Positions 35,221-46,972 of a stretch of 64,000 nt of DNA are shown here, in pieces. Both the position numbers and the translations under genes were made by a program. The notes below the pieces were generated by a model. The model was not told the DNA's origin and did not search any database. It saw only the letters and a list, made by a program, of their open reading frames with translations. Source of the stretch: Hymenopellis radicata (lineage: Eukaryota > Basidiomycota > Agaricomycetes > Agaricales > Physalacriaceae); contig JADNRX010000052.1 of assembly GCA_015501595.1 (NCBI GenBank), positions 124,001 through 188,000 on the forward strand. Reading direction: 5' to 3'. How positions within the stretch are numbered: the stretch's first letter is position 1; every line of letters starts with the position of its first letter.

Positions 35221-36424
35221 ATGTCTCACCAATCTATGCCTGGCCCGAGTAACCCCCCATACGCGCCGATGTCTGGCCAACAAGCTACAGGCTTAGCCCA
35301 GCCTCACCCCGGCATACAACCGCCACCAGGTGTGCATCCGCAGATCTTGCGCAATCCACAAGAGTTTCCTATTCTTATCTGGATGCTGTCTCTCAACCGC
35401 GAGTACTCACTCGAGGTGCGTTGTTCCATAAACGAACATCCAGAAGACTGAGCGCTGTGCAGGAATATGAAGCCTGCTATAACTTTCTCAGGGAATTTGT
35501 TCCCCATGTTACACTCCCCACACATAACCCGGAAGATGCCAATTCGTTTCGTGCGCCTAGTCATTATGATCCGCGGTCCTGTTTGACCTCCTCCATTGTT
35601 AGGATTCTGCATCACACAACTTCTTCCAGTACTCATGATGCGCCACCGGCGCATTCCACGTTCCAAGTGGCGCGATTGTATATCACCCAATGGAAAACAC
35701 TGGATAGAACAGGTGCGTGTTGTTGAAATGTCACGAATTATCATTCACGTTGCCGCCACGCTAGATGCCAGACGGAATGCCTCCCGAAAAGTTTCTGCAC
35801 TCGATGATTGGTTATCACATCGAGTGCGGTCCCTCCCTCTGTGGCATAGCTATGACCCAAGGCTTCCAAAAGCGCGTGATCAACATCGGTCTGGGTATCA
35901 AGCAAATTGCTGTGCATCCTCGTGGAATCACTGTCCCGGACTTTATTGAGTCGATGAGGCATAAAGTGGGTCCTATTTCCATTCGTGGGACACGCTCATC
36001 ATTTAATCCGACTGCTCTACAGCTTACCTCCACAGAGTTTGGGCTAATCCCTCTGGACCAGGGCGACGAAGTTGCGCTGCGGCGTGTCTTCATATTACTG
36101 TGTCTGAAAGAAGCGTACATACACGCCATTGGTCAGCCTCCGGGGTTTGACTATTCCCGTTTGGAATTCAACGTGCCCGCTGAGAAGGCATGGGGCGATG
36201 GGCATCCTCTGCAAGGCTGGGAGTTCCGGTTGTGGAATGCGAATTTGGGCGTTGCCCGTGAGGACCGGATCGTGGAGGAGCTGTACATCTGCGTTTGTGC
36301 GTTCTTCCGCGGCACGAAGGAATCCTGTTTCATTTGGAACGATGAGAAGCGCAAGTTAGATTCGTGGGTCCAGTTTGTGGACATTGATCAGATGATGAAG
36401 GTCATTCCCAAGTTGGCGGCGTAG
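35221..36424 (+). CDS. 4'-phosphopantetheinyl transferase-superfamily protein
   Basis: The start MSHQSMPGPSNPPYAPMSGQ leads a disordered N-terminus. Introns start at 35416, about 35552 (F|R codon, donor GTGCGC) and 35711; all are in phase and the gene is intact. The core reads ITQLLPVLMMRHRRIPRSKW, SMIGYHIECGPSLCGIAMTQ, INIGLGIKQIAV, and EVALRRVFILLCLKEAYIHA followed by IGQPPGFDYSRLEFNVP. The F-x-x-x-C-L-K-E-A-Y motif corresponds to the W/F-(S/T)-x-K-E-(A/S)-x-x-K signature of Sfp-type PPTases, and GWEFRLW follows as usual. The canonical GVD motif is replaced by IGLGIK and the last Lys of the signature by His, so activity is uncertain. Active relatives load phosphopantetheine on carrier proteins; no PKS or NRPS is nearby. 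About 340 residues. Confidence 0.6.
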
Positions 36425-37176
36425 AATGAAAATGATATGAAAGTAATGTGTACGGAAACGAGGAACTGATTTCCTGTTGTACGATACCCTGTAGTGGCGC
36501 AATTAGCTGGTTCCTCTAGCGATGTTATGTTTAACCCAGTATGTACATGTAGGTATGTGTGTATTGCTGCTGTAGTTACCTTGTCTATATGTATGAACAA
36601 TGTATGCTTTGGTGGACTTGTCTTTACCTTTGATCAACCTTTGACTCATGATGGCCTAGGTGTTAACATACATTAATCGATAATCGGTCACTACGAAGAT
36701 GAGTACTTATATTGCTGCCTCTAAGTAACATGCCTAGAGAGGCTGCAGTGACCACTGCGAACTGACTGTGAGTAAGGACAAAGACTTATCACACAGGTGA
36801 AAAAGATTGGAGGGAGGACAGAGCGGACGAATTTTTGAAAAACTGAACAAATTGTTGAACAGTTCTAACTTCTCTAGACTTCCAAGTTAAGTCCCTTCCT
36901 GACGCTCTCAATAACGCACTCTCAGTTTTTTACTATGTCTTAGCCACGCATCTTACAATGCTTCCAAGTTACGTACTTAGTAGTCGATCACCAAAAGGTT
37001 TCTTCCGAACCACCATCTTCAGCCGCGTCATTGGGCTCTCCAAGGCGTCCACTCAAGTCGTCTGGAATCTGCCATCTCATAGGGTAGGTGCGTACTTACG
37101 CCTTCTCAAACACGTCCTTACCATTTCTTTTAGTGGGCACTTTAAATTCCTGCTGTTCGAGCGGTTTGCGTCCGGG
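36425..37176. other. Intergenic and presumed 5' region of F-box gene 1
   Basis: The reading frame of F-box gene 1 is open upstream to 36958. The homologous start in the paralog supports the ATG at 37177, so 36958-37176 is more likely 5' UTR or upstream sequence. Confidence 0.5.
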
Positions 37177-39104
37177 ATGCAGCAGATTGCGTCCCAATGC
37201 ACCAATTGTGGTGCTTTCACCAGACGGAGTCTCCAGCACGAAGAGGAATACCAGAGCTCTGTGCTCCTCGAGCGGCTCCGTACGTCGAATTTCCCAGCAG
37301 CGGACGAGGAGATCTCGCACGTCCGACACACCATTTTACCCACTGTCTCCGACGACATATCATCCATCGAATCCAAACTCGCATCCCTTCGGGAGGTCAT
37401 CACGTCGATGGAGGAAGAACGAGGGAGATTGATAACCGTCCAGAAGAGGTACAACAACCTCATTTCCTTGCATCGCACTCTCCCCTTGGAAATCTGGTCG
37501 CAAATATTCCTGTACACGATTTCTAACGCCTCCGATTCAAACGCGTTTGACGCGTCTGGGTCCATATGGCAGCTCAGCCACGTCTGTCAGAGATGGCGAA
37601 ACGTCGCTTTGTCCCTTCATTCGTTTTGGTCGACTATGGATATTCGTTTTCCGAAAGCGGCGAAGCATGAAGGAGATGTGCAGTTGGAGACGGTTATTCA
37701 GCGTTCCCGCCAAGGATCATTGCACATATCTCTAAGCGACGACCCATCATATGGGCAGACGTCGAACTCTGATATCATAAACCGCATGCTCGAAATCGTC
37801 CTCACAGAATCGTATCGGTGGCGGGAATTTCATCTGTCAGATTGGCGAGGGGGGTTCCATATGCTCTACGCACCACTTCATAATCGGCTTCCTCGCCTTG
37901 AGGCCGTGGGCCTCTATTGCGCTCCGCTCGAGCTGGAGGAACACTCAGTGGTCTCTGTCTTCAAAGACTGTCCTCATCTTAAGAAATTGACTCTGGGTGG
38001 AGGTACGCTGGGCGTTGAATTTCCATGGGATCAAATCACGGAGCTAGACCTTTCTTGTATGGACTTCGATGGTGACGATGAGGAGCGCAGGGCATGTATG
38101 CGTTTGATTGGACAGTGTCCATCGCTGGAGGTCCTCTCTACACCTTACTCGGATTCGGAAGACGACGAATCGGCGGACACCCCGATCACCTGCTCGAATA
38201 TGAGCAAGCTCGATGCCCTCTCGGTGCCCGTCATCAATGCTCTCACGCTTCCTCGTCTACGGGAGGCTTCCATTCATCCTGACCCTGGCACGGCCGATAT
38301 TCTGTATTCATTTAAACGACTACTCATTCGTTCCAGTTGTTTGAGCGCCCTCACCAAACTTTCGCTTGCCAATGTACCGCTTGCTGCCTCACCCGAACAT
38401 AGTCTTTTCTCTATCCTTTCCCAGACACATAGTCTCACCGTGCTCGACCTGGCTGTATCCATACTGCAGTGGTGGGTCGCGACCGCCCCGCCACTGTTCC
38501 CGCCTCATTCTGCCGGTGTTTGGCCTTGTTTGGCTGCACCATCCGTAGTGTAGCCTAGATTCTCTCATGTCGTAGTCGGTCAGATTCCATCTCTTGCTTT
38601 CCCGCCACGACGCGATTCCGTGTGCGACGTTCCGCCGGCCCCTCTCCAATACAAGGATTCGACAATGAAACGGATGTTAGCAGCCAGGAACAAATAGTGG
38701 CGATCGTGAACTCCCTGAAGGTCATACTAACGAAAACTGTCACGTTTCTCCCCCTCCTTTCGTCTCTGGACATCCGGATACATAATCACCATGATGCATT
38801 GGGCCTACTATATTTTGGCCCGGTTGGCAGTTTTGCTTCCACACTCAAGGCGCGCTGGAAAGGGGATGATACTGTTGGACTGGCAAGGCTTAGGACATGC
38901 CACTTTGCTGTACAGGCGTGGCATTTGCTGCAAAACAGTGTATTTCGGGATGATGGGGGTTTTGTCCCATATATCTTCAGTGAAGCGGAAAGGCTCATCT
39001 TTAATGCGTTGGTTGACGATGGGATGGACCTCTCTATACGGGTCACGTCGGATTTAACTGCAAACGTTGGAGGCAATAATGTGGCTTTCGCAGTTCGCAG
39101 TTGA
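37177..39104 (+). CDS. F-box protein 1 (coiled coil + F-box + LRR-like)
   Basis: The start MQQIASQCTNCGAFTRRSLQ is chosen because the tandem paralog starts MSVSLCSQCGTISKPSLQYT. Next come LRTSNFPAADEEISHVRHTI, a short coiled coil, and the F-box HRTLPLEIWSQIFLYTISNA with HVCQRWRNVALSLHSFW. LRR-like repeats follow (LPRLEAVGLYCAP, CPHLKKLTLGGG, ITELDLSCMDF). An intron of about 210 nt (38472-38680, in phase 2) leads to the C-terminal exon EQIVAIVNSLKVILTKTVTF ... LKARWKGDDTVGL with a stop at 39104. Without the intron the frame stops at 38553. The paralog has no intron there. Likely an SCF-type adaptor; its target is unknown. About 570 residues. Confidence 0.75.
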
Positions 39105-39841
39105 AACGTGCGTTTCGGGAACTTAACTCCGCTCATTGAAGGTAGAGATCTTTGTCTGTGTCGAAGAATCTTTCTGACTCTGTGATGACAGCAGTATTTC
39201 TACATCTTCAATGGGGTTTTTGGAAGTCTTGTAAGTGGGGCATGCATGGACTTGGACCTGTTCCTTCTCCACAAATGCTATCTGCGCTTCGATATTGCCA
39301 CATTATGAAGGATACCAGGCCTGTTCATTTCATACTATTATAGATTGTCGGCTCCTGCTTGACATGATCATGATTCTGCGATACAACCTAATGAAGCACT
39401 TTCTCCGAGAGATGAGAGGAGGCGCGGCTGTGAAAGCTGATTACGGTTTGGTTTTGTTTCACCACGTTGCTACAAAGCGACAACACTTGCAGACCAACAA
39501 GGCTCATGTCAAAGTGGTCTGGTCTGACAGGTTGGTCAATTTGAAGTTTTTCTACTCTTCACACTTAAGCTACTAGCTAGCACGACTTTGAATACGGGAT
39601 AGTTACATAGGATCCGTGATCTGTTGAGAACCCAGTTGATTTGCTGCCGCTCGGCCACCATGCCACGTGCTATCACTATCTCTGACTTTCGACCATCATG
39701 TTGGAATACCCTTTCTGACGCGTTCGACGCCGGATTCACCTTTGATTCCTTGCAACTCCAAATCGATTGAGCTCGGTGCGTGGGTCCTGCTAGCTTTTAC
39801 GCGTACATATCTGATCCCAGTTGTAGACGCGACTCGTCGCC
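39105..39841. other. Intergenic between tandem F-box genes
   Basis: No gene is recognised. ORFs are short and without domains. Confidence 0.5.
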
Positions 39842-41690
39842 ATGTCAGTGTCGCTGTGCTCACAATGTGGGACTATCTCCAAACCTAGTCTTCAGTATAC
39901 AAACGAACTCGAAACGTCCATTCTACTCCATAACCTTCGCACATCCAATTTCCCCGCCACAGACCAAGAGTCTTCCCATATCCAGAAGAACATCTTACCC
40001 AGTATCGACGCGGACATAACCTCCATAACTGCCAAAATCAGGTCCCTTCAAGAAGTCATTACCTCCCTCCAGCAGGAACGAGATGCGTTAACAGTCGTAC
40101 AAAAAACCTACCGAGGTCTAATTTCCCCGTGTCGCACTGTACCCCGTGAAATCTGGGAACAAATCTTTTCATACTTCACAAGGATGACCAAGTTGGTGAC
40201 AAGTGGTTCACTGTTTCTGACCCGACTTGTTCCATTTGGGACTTGACCAAAGTGTGCCAGACCTGGCGCGCCGTCGCTGTGTCGCTTCACTCGTGCTGGA
40301 CAAAGTTACACCTCGAATTCCCCAAAGACGGCAAGCCGAGCGGAACGTGCAGGCCTTGGAAGTGGTTCTCCAGCGTTCTGGGAAGCACCCTTTGGATATC
40401 ACACTCCTAAACGACCACGCACACCTCGATCCCCCCGACTTCGATCCCTCCTTCAGAAACCGGATGCTCGCGATGGTCCATGCCGAATCGCCTCGATGGC
40501 GGGATGCACATTTGACTGAACACCGCATGAACTCGGATATCCTATATGCGCCTCTTCGCGGCCGACTTCCCATGCTCGAATCGTTGAACCTATATCTCTC
40601 CGGAGATCTCGAAATCGACAGGCCAGTGGAGCAGCAATTGGTTCTCACTGTTTTCAACGAGTGTCCGCGCCTTACGAAAGTAGTCCTGACCGGAACGCAA
40701 CTTGTTCAACTTCCATGGGCCCAGATCAGAGAGTTGCATCTGGAGGACCTTTGTGGAGTTTGGGTTGATGAAGCTTGCAGGCAGTTTGTGAGCCTGGTCG
40801 GTCGTTGTCCCAATCTGCAGGTTTTCCAGGCGTGTGACTTCGAAGTCGAAGAGAATTTTTCGCCACCTAGCACCATTTGCCCGTCAATTAGGGTCCTAGA
40901 TACGGCCATCGACTTTGTCATAGACGGACTCACCCTTCCTCGTTTACAGGAAGTCATACTCACCAAGGATATCAACAATTCTCATGCCAATACCTTGCGT
41001 TCTTTTGATCGCCTGCTGCAGCGCTCCAGTTCCGACAATCTCACCAGCCTCGTAATTCGAGATATCCCTCTCCACGAAACCATCAGTGGCGCCCACAGCC
41101 TATACGACATCCTCTCACAAATGACACATCTTGCGGTGCTAGATATCCGGGTGTCCATGAAGTGCTTGGACCGCGACGCACCCGACCACCAAGCGATGGC
41201 CCAAATTACGAACGTCTTAGACGCTCTAAGTGTCGCCTCAGAAGACATCGTTACTTTCCTTCCCTGTCTCTCCTCCCTCGACGTTGATTTGAAACACCAC
41301 AGGGTCCGCCGTCTTCCTTATTTTGGCCCCTCGGGGACACTTGTTCCGATGCTTAAAGCTCGATGGCAAGGCGATGATATGCGGGGACTCTCAAAGCTCA
41401 AGAGATTCCAATTCTCTCTCAGCGCCCTATGCCAATATCTCGGGAAGTGGCGGCTTTGTCGGAATGCCGACGAAATTGGTAGCAATATTGAATGTGTGTT
41501 TGACGACGACGAAGGTCGTATGCTGCATGACCTTGCGATGGATGGGATGGACGTAGCCATTAGAGTTCGATCCGTTGACACGACTAGAACACTCAGCAGC
41601 AAAGTGGTTCTCAAGGTTCCCGGCGAGCCTTCGCAGCAGGAGGCAAAAGATCAGCTGATAATGACAGAATCCAGACGTTTTCTCTATTAG
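39842..41690 (+). CDS. F-box protein 2 (tandem paralog, two frame breaks)
   Basis: The start MSVSLCSQCGTISKPSLQYT leads LRTSNFPATDQESSHIQKNI, a coiled coil and the F-box CRTVPREIWEQIFSYFT. At 40180 the frame should move (ACAAGG would need one more A) to KDDQVGDKWFTVSDPTCSIW and KVCQTWRAVAVSLHSCW. Near 40350 it moves again to AERNVQALEVVLQRSGKHPL, which stays open for over 440 codons to the stop at 41690. The layout follows F-box protein 1 closely. The long intact 3' frame suggests either very recent damage or single-base assembly errors. LRR-like segments and LKARWQGDDMRGLSKLKRFQ are shared with the paralog. Confidence 0.7.
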
Positions 41691-42198
41691 AATTCCAAGT
41701 TTGTGATTCGGGCCAGGATTTGCAGCGGTGGCGAGCACTTCTTCTTGTACAAAATCATCAGAAAAGTTTTGCCAAGTTCTTCATCGGCGCTTCGGTCCGG
41801 GCGACCGTCCTGCGATTTGCATCCTTCTGCACCTTGTTTCCTACCACGACAACAACAACAACGACGTCGTACAGCAACATGCGCGGCATCCTTCACAGCA
41901 CGCTTCTCGCCCAAGATTTCTTAGTGACTTCGACTTGGGCGAGACTTGACAATGGACGTTAGCACGTATTCTTGCGACTTTTCTCCGAGGACGCGGAGCG
42001 TACGCCCACCTGACGGTCTTGAGTAGCTTGAGTTTGGGCTCGGACACCTCCGATCTTGTGTCTACGGTCCGGCTCAGTCACTTGTTGGCGGAGAAGCGCA
42101 GGGAGTATATCATGAGGTCGCAAAGCTGAAAAAGCCTTATACTGGTCGTCGTCAAATTGGATATTCTGTTCGCGTCCGTATTTCCATCGCGGACAGCC
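41691..42198. other. Intergenic upstream of the GH35 gene
   Basis: Short overlapping ORFs occur in all plus frames, with a CAACAACAACAAC-like run near 41851. No gene is supported. Confidence 0.5.
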
Positions 42199-45100
42199 AT
42201 GTTACAGTTTGGAAAGCTGAAGCTCCTCTTGAGCTTCCTGTGGATCTCGCCAGTGGTGTTCGCAGTGAGCAGGGGACCTCTGGTCGACCTCACCCAGAAC
42301 AACATTCTGGCGCGCGATGAAACCTTTGGCGGCGTGGTCTCTTTCGACAATTACAGCCTTAGTCTGTATGGACAGCGCATATTCATTCAGTTCGTCCCCC
42401 TTCTTCGATGATGACGGCTTGTACTTATTTCTATGCCTGTAGCTCTGGGGAATTCCACACGTACCGGCTTCCTGTTCCATCCCTCTGGCCCGACATCTTG
42501 CAGAAGATCAAAGCCTCTGGGCTCAACACTATCAGTATATATACCCATTGGGGGGCAATCAATCCCGCTCCTGGTGTAGTCGATTTCGACGGTTATCGCG
42601 CCCTGAAGCCTCTATACGAAGCAGCGTTAGAGGCCGGGATCTGGATTATCCTTCGCCCTGGTACGTTCCCTCATCATCAGAGCTTTTTCACATCTGATTT
42701 TCGACGCGTTTTCCTCAGGTCCCGTAAGTTTAGTGTTTGGATATGGTTTGAACTGAGAATTGACGGAGGTTGCCCGGCTTTCAGTATATCAATGCCGAAA
42801 CTTCCGCCGGTGGTATGGCTCACTGGGTCACGACGGAGGTTGCTGGCAAATTGAGAACGAATGCGTCCGATTGGAGAGAGTCTTACCAGGATTATATCCG
42901 CGGCGTCATTGAGGAGACCACTCCGTACCAGGTTACGCAAGGTGGTCCCGTCATTGGTGAGTGATTTTACTGGTACTGTACCGTTTCGACCGGGTGTTCG
43001 CCGGTGTGACGCGTTATGCTACGAACTTTCAGCATAACTGTTCGTTTTCAGGCACACCAAGCGGAATTACCTTATTTGGACAGTCCCGCGTAGGCGGGAC
43101 GAAAAAATTTCCTTTTTGGGCCTTGTGTAGCTCCAAAATCGCGTGTAACGCGTTATCATTTATGTTTTTGTTCGGTTCGACCGGGTGCGTTACGCGTTAG
43201 CCGAACACCCGGTCGAAACGGTACAGTATTATATGGCGCATCGCTGATTCACCCTACATCGTAGCTGTTCAAATTGGTGAGTACACGTGTCATGTCTTCG
43301 GCATGCTCTTAAATCCATTTTAGACAACGAATATAACCAAACCTTTGACGGCGGCGTGGGCGGAGAGTATTACGACGACATTGAAGATATATACCGTGAC
43401 TCCGATATAGTGGTACCATGGACGTACAACAATGCTGGCATGGTCGGCAACTTCATAAACGGAACTGTATGCGCTTTTTTGTGTACTTTTGGATTGTAAC
43501 TTAAGTGCTATCGTAGGGTGCCGTAGATCTCTACGGGTGCGTTTCAGCTCAGTCGGGCGGAGACCCATCTAACGAATCTCTTCAGAGTTGATGACTACCC
43601 TCAGCGTTACGACTGCGCCCATCCCTATGACTGGAAGGAAGTCAAGCAGGTCTATCGAGAGTTTCATTTGCAATCGAACCCGTGGCAGCCGTTCTTCTTT
43701 CCTGGTGTGTTTTGGTGCCCGGACCATGACATCCACTGATCTTCTTCTAAAGAATTCCAAGGCGGCTCGGGTGATGCTTGGGGTCCTGGAGCACCTGGTA
43801 ATATCACCTGTTGCTTTTCACTACTAGGCTGCTTTGCTTATTCTGTAAACAGGTTATCTGGGGTGCCAGATTCTGACAGGGCCTGACTGGATGAATGTCG
43901 TATACAAGCACCTTTGGTCAACTAATGCCAAGTTGTTGAGTTATTATATGATGTACGGTGGCACGTCTTGGGGTGCCATCCCCTTCCAGTGAGTCCTCCG
44001 TTGACCTGATCATAACACTTATCTTGACAACCTATAGTGGCGTACGTTCTGGCTGTCTACAGTCTGTTCTGCTCAGGCTGACTCTTCACATTTAGCACTA
44101 TACGTCCTATGACTGGGGCGGGGCGGTATGTATACTAGTTCCTCTAATATGTTTTTCCTTAGGCCTGCTCAATCCGGCTTCACAGATATCCGAGAATCGT
44201 ACGCTGTCACCTAAATATGAGGAGTTCAAACGTGAGGGATACTTCATTCGCTCGTCCCCGGACTTCTACAAAACGGAGTGGATGGGCGATAGTAACGCTA
44301 CACACTCGCCCTACATCGGTGGCATCTTGTCGAACTCCAAAATCTTTGTGACACTCCTCGAGAATCCAGATACGAAGACTGGGTTTTATATCACCAGACA
44401 GAATGATTCGACCAGCACGTATGTCCTTATATGCTGAGAAATGTCGAACATACTGAGAAGTGACCATAGGGCGATCAACGATTTCAAGATGAATGTTTCC
44501 ACTTCTTTGGGAGAGCTGGAGTTACCGGTTGTAGCTTCGGCCATAACCATGGGCGGGCGACAGTCGAAAATCATACTCACGGATTATGCGTTTGGTTCCG
44601 CATCTAAATTACTGTACTCGACCGCCGAACTCTACTTTGCCGGAAGCATTGACGGACGGGACGTTATCCTTCTGTATGGTGATGCTGTGCAAGAGCACGA
44701 ATTTGCATTGGAGCTTACAGGCCATGAACATTCGTCACTCGTTGCCAACAGCTCGGCTTTGACCTACACGGACTTCCTCAACTCAACCACTATCGTTTCT
44801 GTCACGAATGGCTCCAGCGGTCTCTTCACCGTACATGATAGCACCACGCAATTGGTGCTCTTTGCTGATACTCAAACGGCGACATCGTTCTACGCACCGA
44901 CCATAGCAGGTGACGGCAGCAATCCATTTAGAAACTATTGGAGTCTGGGTTCGAACGAGACTGTACTCGTCGGCGGGGCATATCTCGTACGGACGGCCGA
45001 TATCATGGACGGAACGCTAGCATTGACCGGCGACATCAACAAGGACACAACTCTGTCCATCGTAGCACCCGCTGCTGTGTCTTCGATTTTATGGAATGGC

Positions 45101-46485
45101 GTCTCGCTTGACCTCGATGTCGGCGTGCGTACGCAGGGAGGATGGACCGCTGCAGTTCCGTTCGTGGATCCTCAGATTGTTTTGCCGAAATTGGAGGGAT
45201 GGAAGTACAGAGATAGTCTTCCGGAGCTTTCGGCAGACTACGATGATAGCGCGTGGAGAGTCGCGAACAGGACTACAACCAACATACCACAGAAGCCGTT
45301 GTATGGAGATGGAAGAGTTCTTTACGGGTGCGACTATGGCTTGTAAGTGAGACGCATATATTCTGAAGAACTTGGGTAAAATGAAGGTTGGCAGCTGCGA
45401 AAACATTGTCCTCTGGCGAGGCCATTTCAACTCGACCGGTGAGCAGAAGAGTGTCAACTTGTCTATCAATGGTGGCCAAGGTGAGGAGGTTTCACATTTA
45501 CAGCCAACGCCTTTCATTGATCTTGATATTCTAGCGTTCGCGGCGAGCGTCTGGTTAAATGACGTCTTCTTGAACACATCATATGGAAAGTCAGTACCTA
45601 CCTAGTGCTTCAGAGATGTCTTCTTGCTCATTGGCTTCTTCAAGCTCAAGCGCCAATGCAAACAAGATCGAGGAAAGAGATGAGAAGTTCCTTTTCCCCG
45701 AAGGTGCGCTCAATTTCGGAGACAATGTGATCACGATAGTGCAAGACAACATGGGTCTCAACGAAACCGGCGATCTCGTCAATGTCAACGGAGACGTGTC
45801 TAAAAATCCTCGTGGCGTGCGTGGTTTCCAGCTTGATACGGGTACTTTCGGCGACTGGAAAGTACAAGGGAAAGTTGGAGGTTATAATGGCTTCCTCGAC
45901 AGACATCGCGGGATCGTCAATGAAGGTGGTCTCTTTGGTGAGAGGGCTGGCTGGCATTTGCCTGGGTTCGACACTTCCGCCTGGACGGCTCGTGAGATTC
46001 AGGAAGGTCTCCGGATGATAAGGCCGGCGTAGGGTTCTTTGTCACCACGTTTGAACTGGACTTGCCCGTGGGCTACGATATTCCGTTGTCGTTCAGCTTT
46101 GAGGAAGAGCTCGGCAGAAATATCGAGTGTACTTCTGGGTGAATGGGTGGATGATGGGAAACGCATCGCGAATCTCGGCCCACAGTGGAAGTTTGCTGTA
46201 CATGAGGGCATTTTGGCTTATCATGGGACCAAGTGAGCTTTCTGCTTTCTTCCATGACTTTGATTCTTGAGCTTGTATATTTCTAGTACGGTGGCAGTCG
46301 CGTTGTGGGCCATGGAGGGAGGAGAGGGTATTAAGCCTGATTTTCAGTTGACAATGGACAACCTTTGGCAGGGTGGGTTGTTGAATATCCGGACAGAGAA
46401 TCCGGGCTGGACTCTGGAGTGCCGATGGGAGGGAGCCGAGTTAAATACACCTATGATGATTATAGCAAAATGCAAGAGTAGTTAA
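42199..46485 (+). CDS. Beta-galactosidase, glycoside hydrolase family 35 (secreted)
   Basis: The signal peptide [20 protein letters not shown] is followed by the GH35 catalytic domain: [39 protein letters not shown] and [15 protein letters not shown]. The acid/base Glu is in AVQIDNEY, and the nucleophile Glu in [12 protein letters not shown]. Further domains include [20 protein letters not shown] and the jelly-roll modules. More than twelve introns occur, and two exons are only 5 nt (42719-42723) and 4 nt (44038-44041). One intron carries a 251-bp mariner-like MITE. In the last 500 nt three one-base gaps (near 46012, 46120 and 46157) break the frame; each could be a missing homopolymer base. 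Restoring them gives the expected family continuation to the stop at 46485. Length ~1000 residues is normal for fungal GH35. Releases terminal beta-galactosides outside the cell. Confidence 0.82.
42976..43226. mobile_element. Mariner-like MITE inside a GH35 intron
   Basis: It has perfect terminal inverted repeats of at least 25 bp, beginning CTGTACCGTTTCGACCGGGT and matched by the reverse complement at 43202-43226. TA dinucleotides flank both sides (42974-42975 and 43227-43228), as for Tc1/mariner elements. Length is 251 bp with no ORF, so it is non-autonomous. It lies within a GT-AG intron of the GH35 gene and should be spliced out. Confidence 0.8.
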
Positions 46486-46539
46486 AGACACACACGCCAG
46501 ACAAACGTGATACACACAGCCTGCCAATAAGCGGTCCAA

Positions 46540-46972
46540 TTAATCCGCGGCAGGTAGGCTCTCTGGGAACCAACCGTATGTTCTTAGATTGACTTTCAAA
46601 CTGTCGCTAACCTCAACCTCCTCAGCTTCAAGTTCCGTACGTTGACGCTGTGCCCCATCTGTTCCAGGTCCTCTGGAAGATATAGCGCCGGATGAAGAAA
46701 TAACGCGTTGCCACGGGACGGGTGGATCAAGATCAGGCGAGAGAAATTTCAAGGCTACCGGCATTATTAGATGGTGGGCGACGAACAAGACAGGCGTACC
46801 TTGCCCACTTGACGTGAGTTTCGTGGCATGCCAATCAGTTTGGCAATATGGCCTTTGGAAAGTCAGTCAAACTATTGGCAGAAGAACATGATTCACCATA
46901 GGTGGTAACTTTTCCTGGAGGTATCCTTCTCACCGTGTCATAGACGGCGGCGTGGAATTCAGCGCTATCCAT
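46540..46972 (-). CDS. Alkyltransferase-like (ATL) DNA repair protein
   Basis: The start MDSAEFHAAVYDTVRRIPPG is at 46972, followed by KVTTYG, HIAKLIGMPRNSRQVG, ALKFLSPDLDPPVPWQRVIS and SSGAISSRGPG. This is the O6-methylguanine-DNA methyltransferase DNA-binding domain, but the active PCHRV motif is PWQRV: Trp replaces the alkyl-accepting Cys, as in ATL proteins. ATLs bind O6-alkylguanine and hand it to nucleotide excision repair. The first intron (46862-46906) splices in phase. The second (about 46756-46805) leaves one base too few for GK-ALKFL; a G may be missing from the sequence. The stop is at 46540. About 135 residues, normal for the family. Confidence 0.75.

Noticed and set aside
36958..37176. 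Upstream extension of F-box gene 1 (73 codons)
   Set aside because: The paralog begins at the equivalent of 37177, and the extension has no conserved motif; it is probably 5' UTR.
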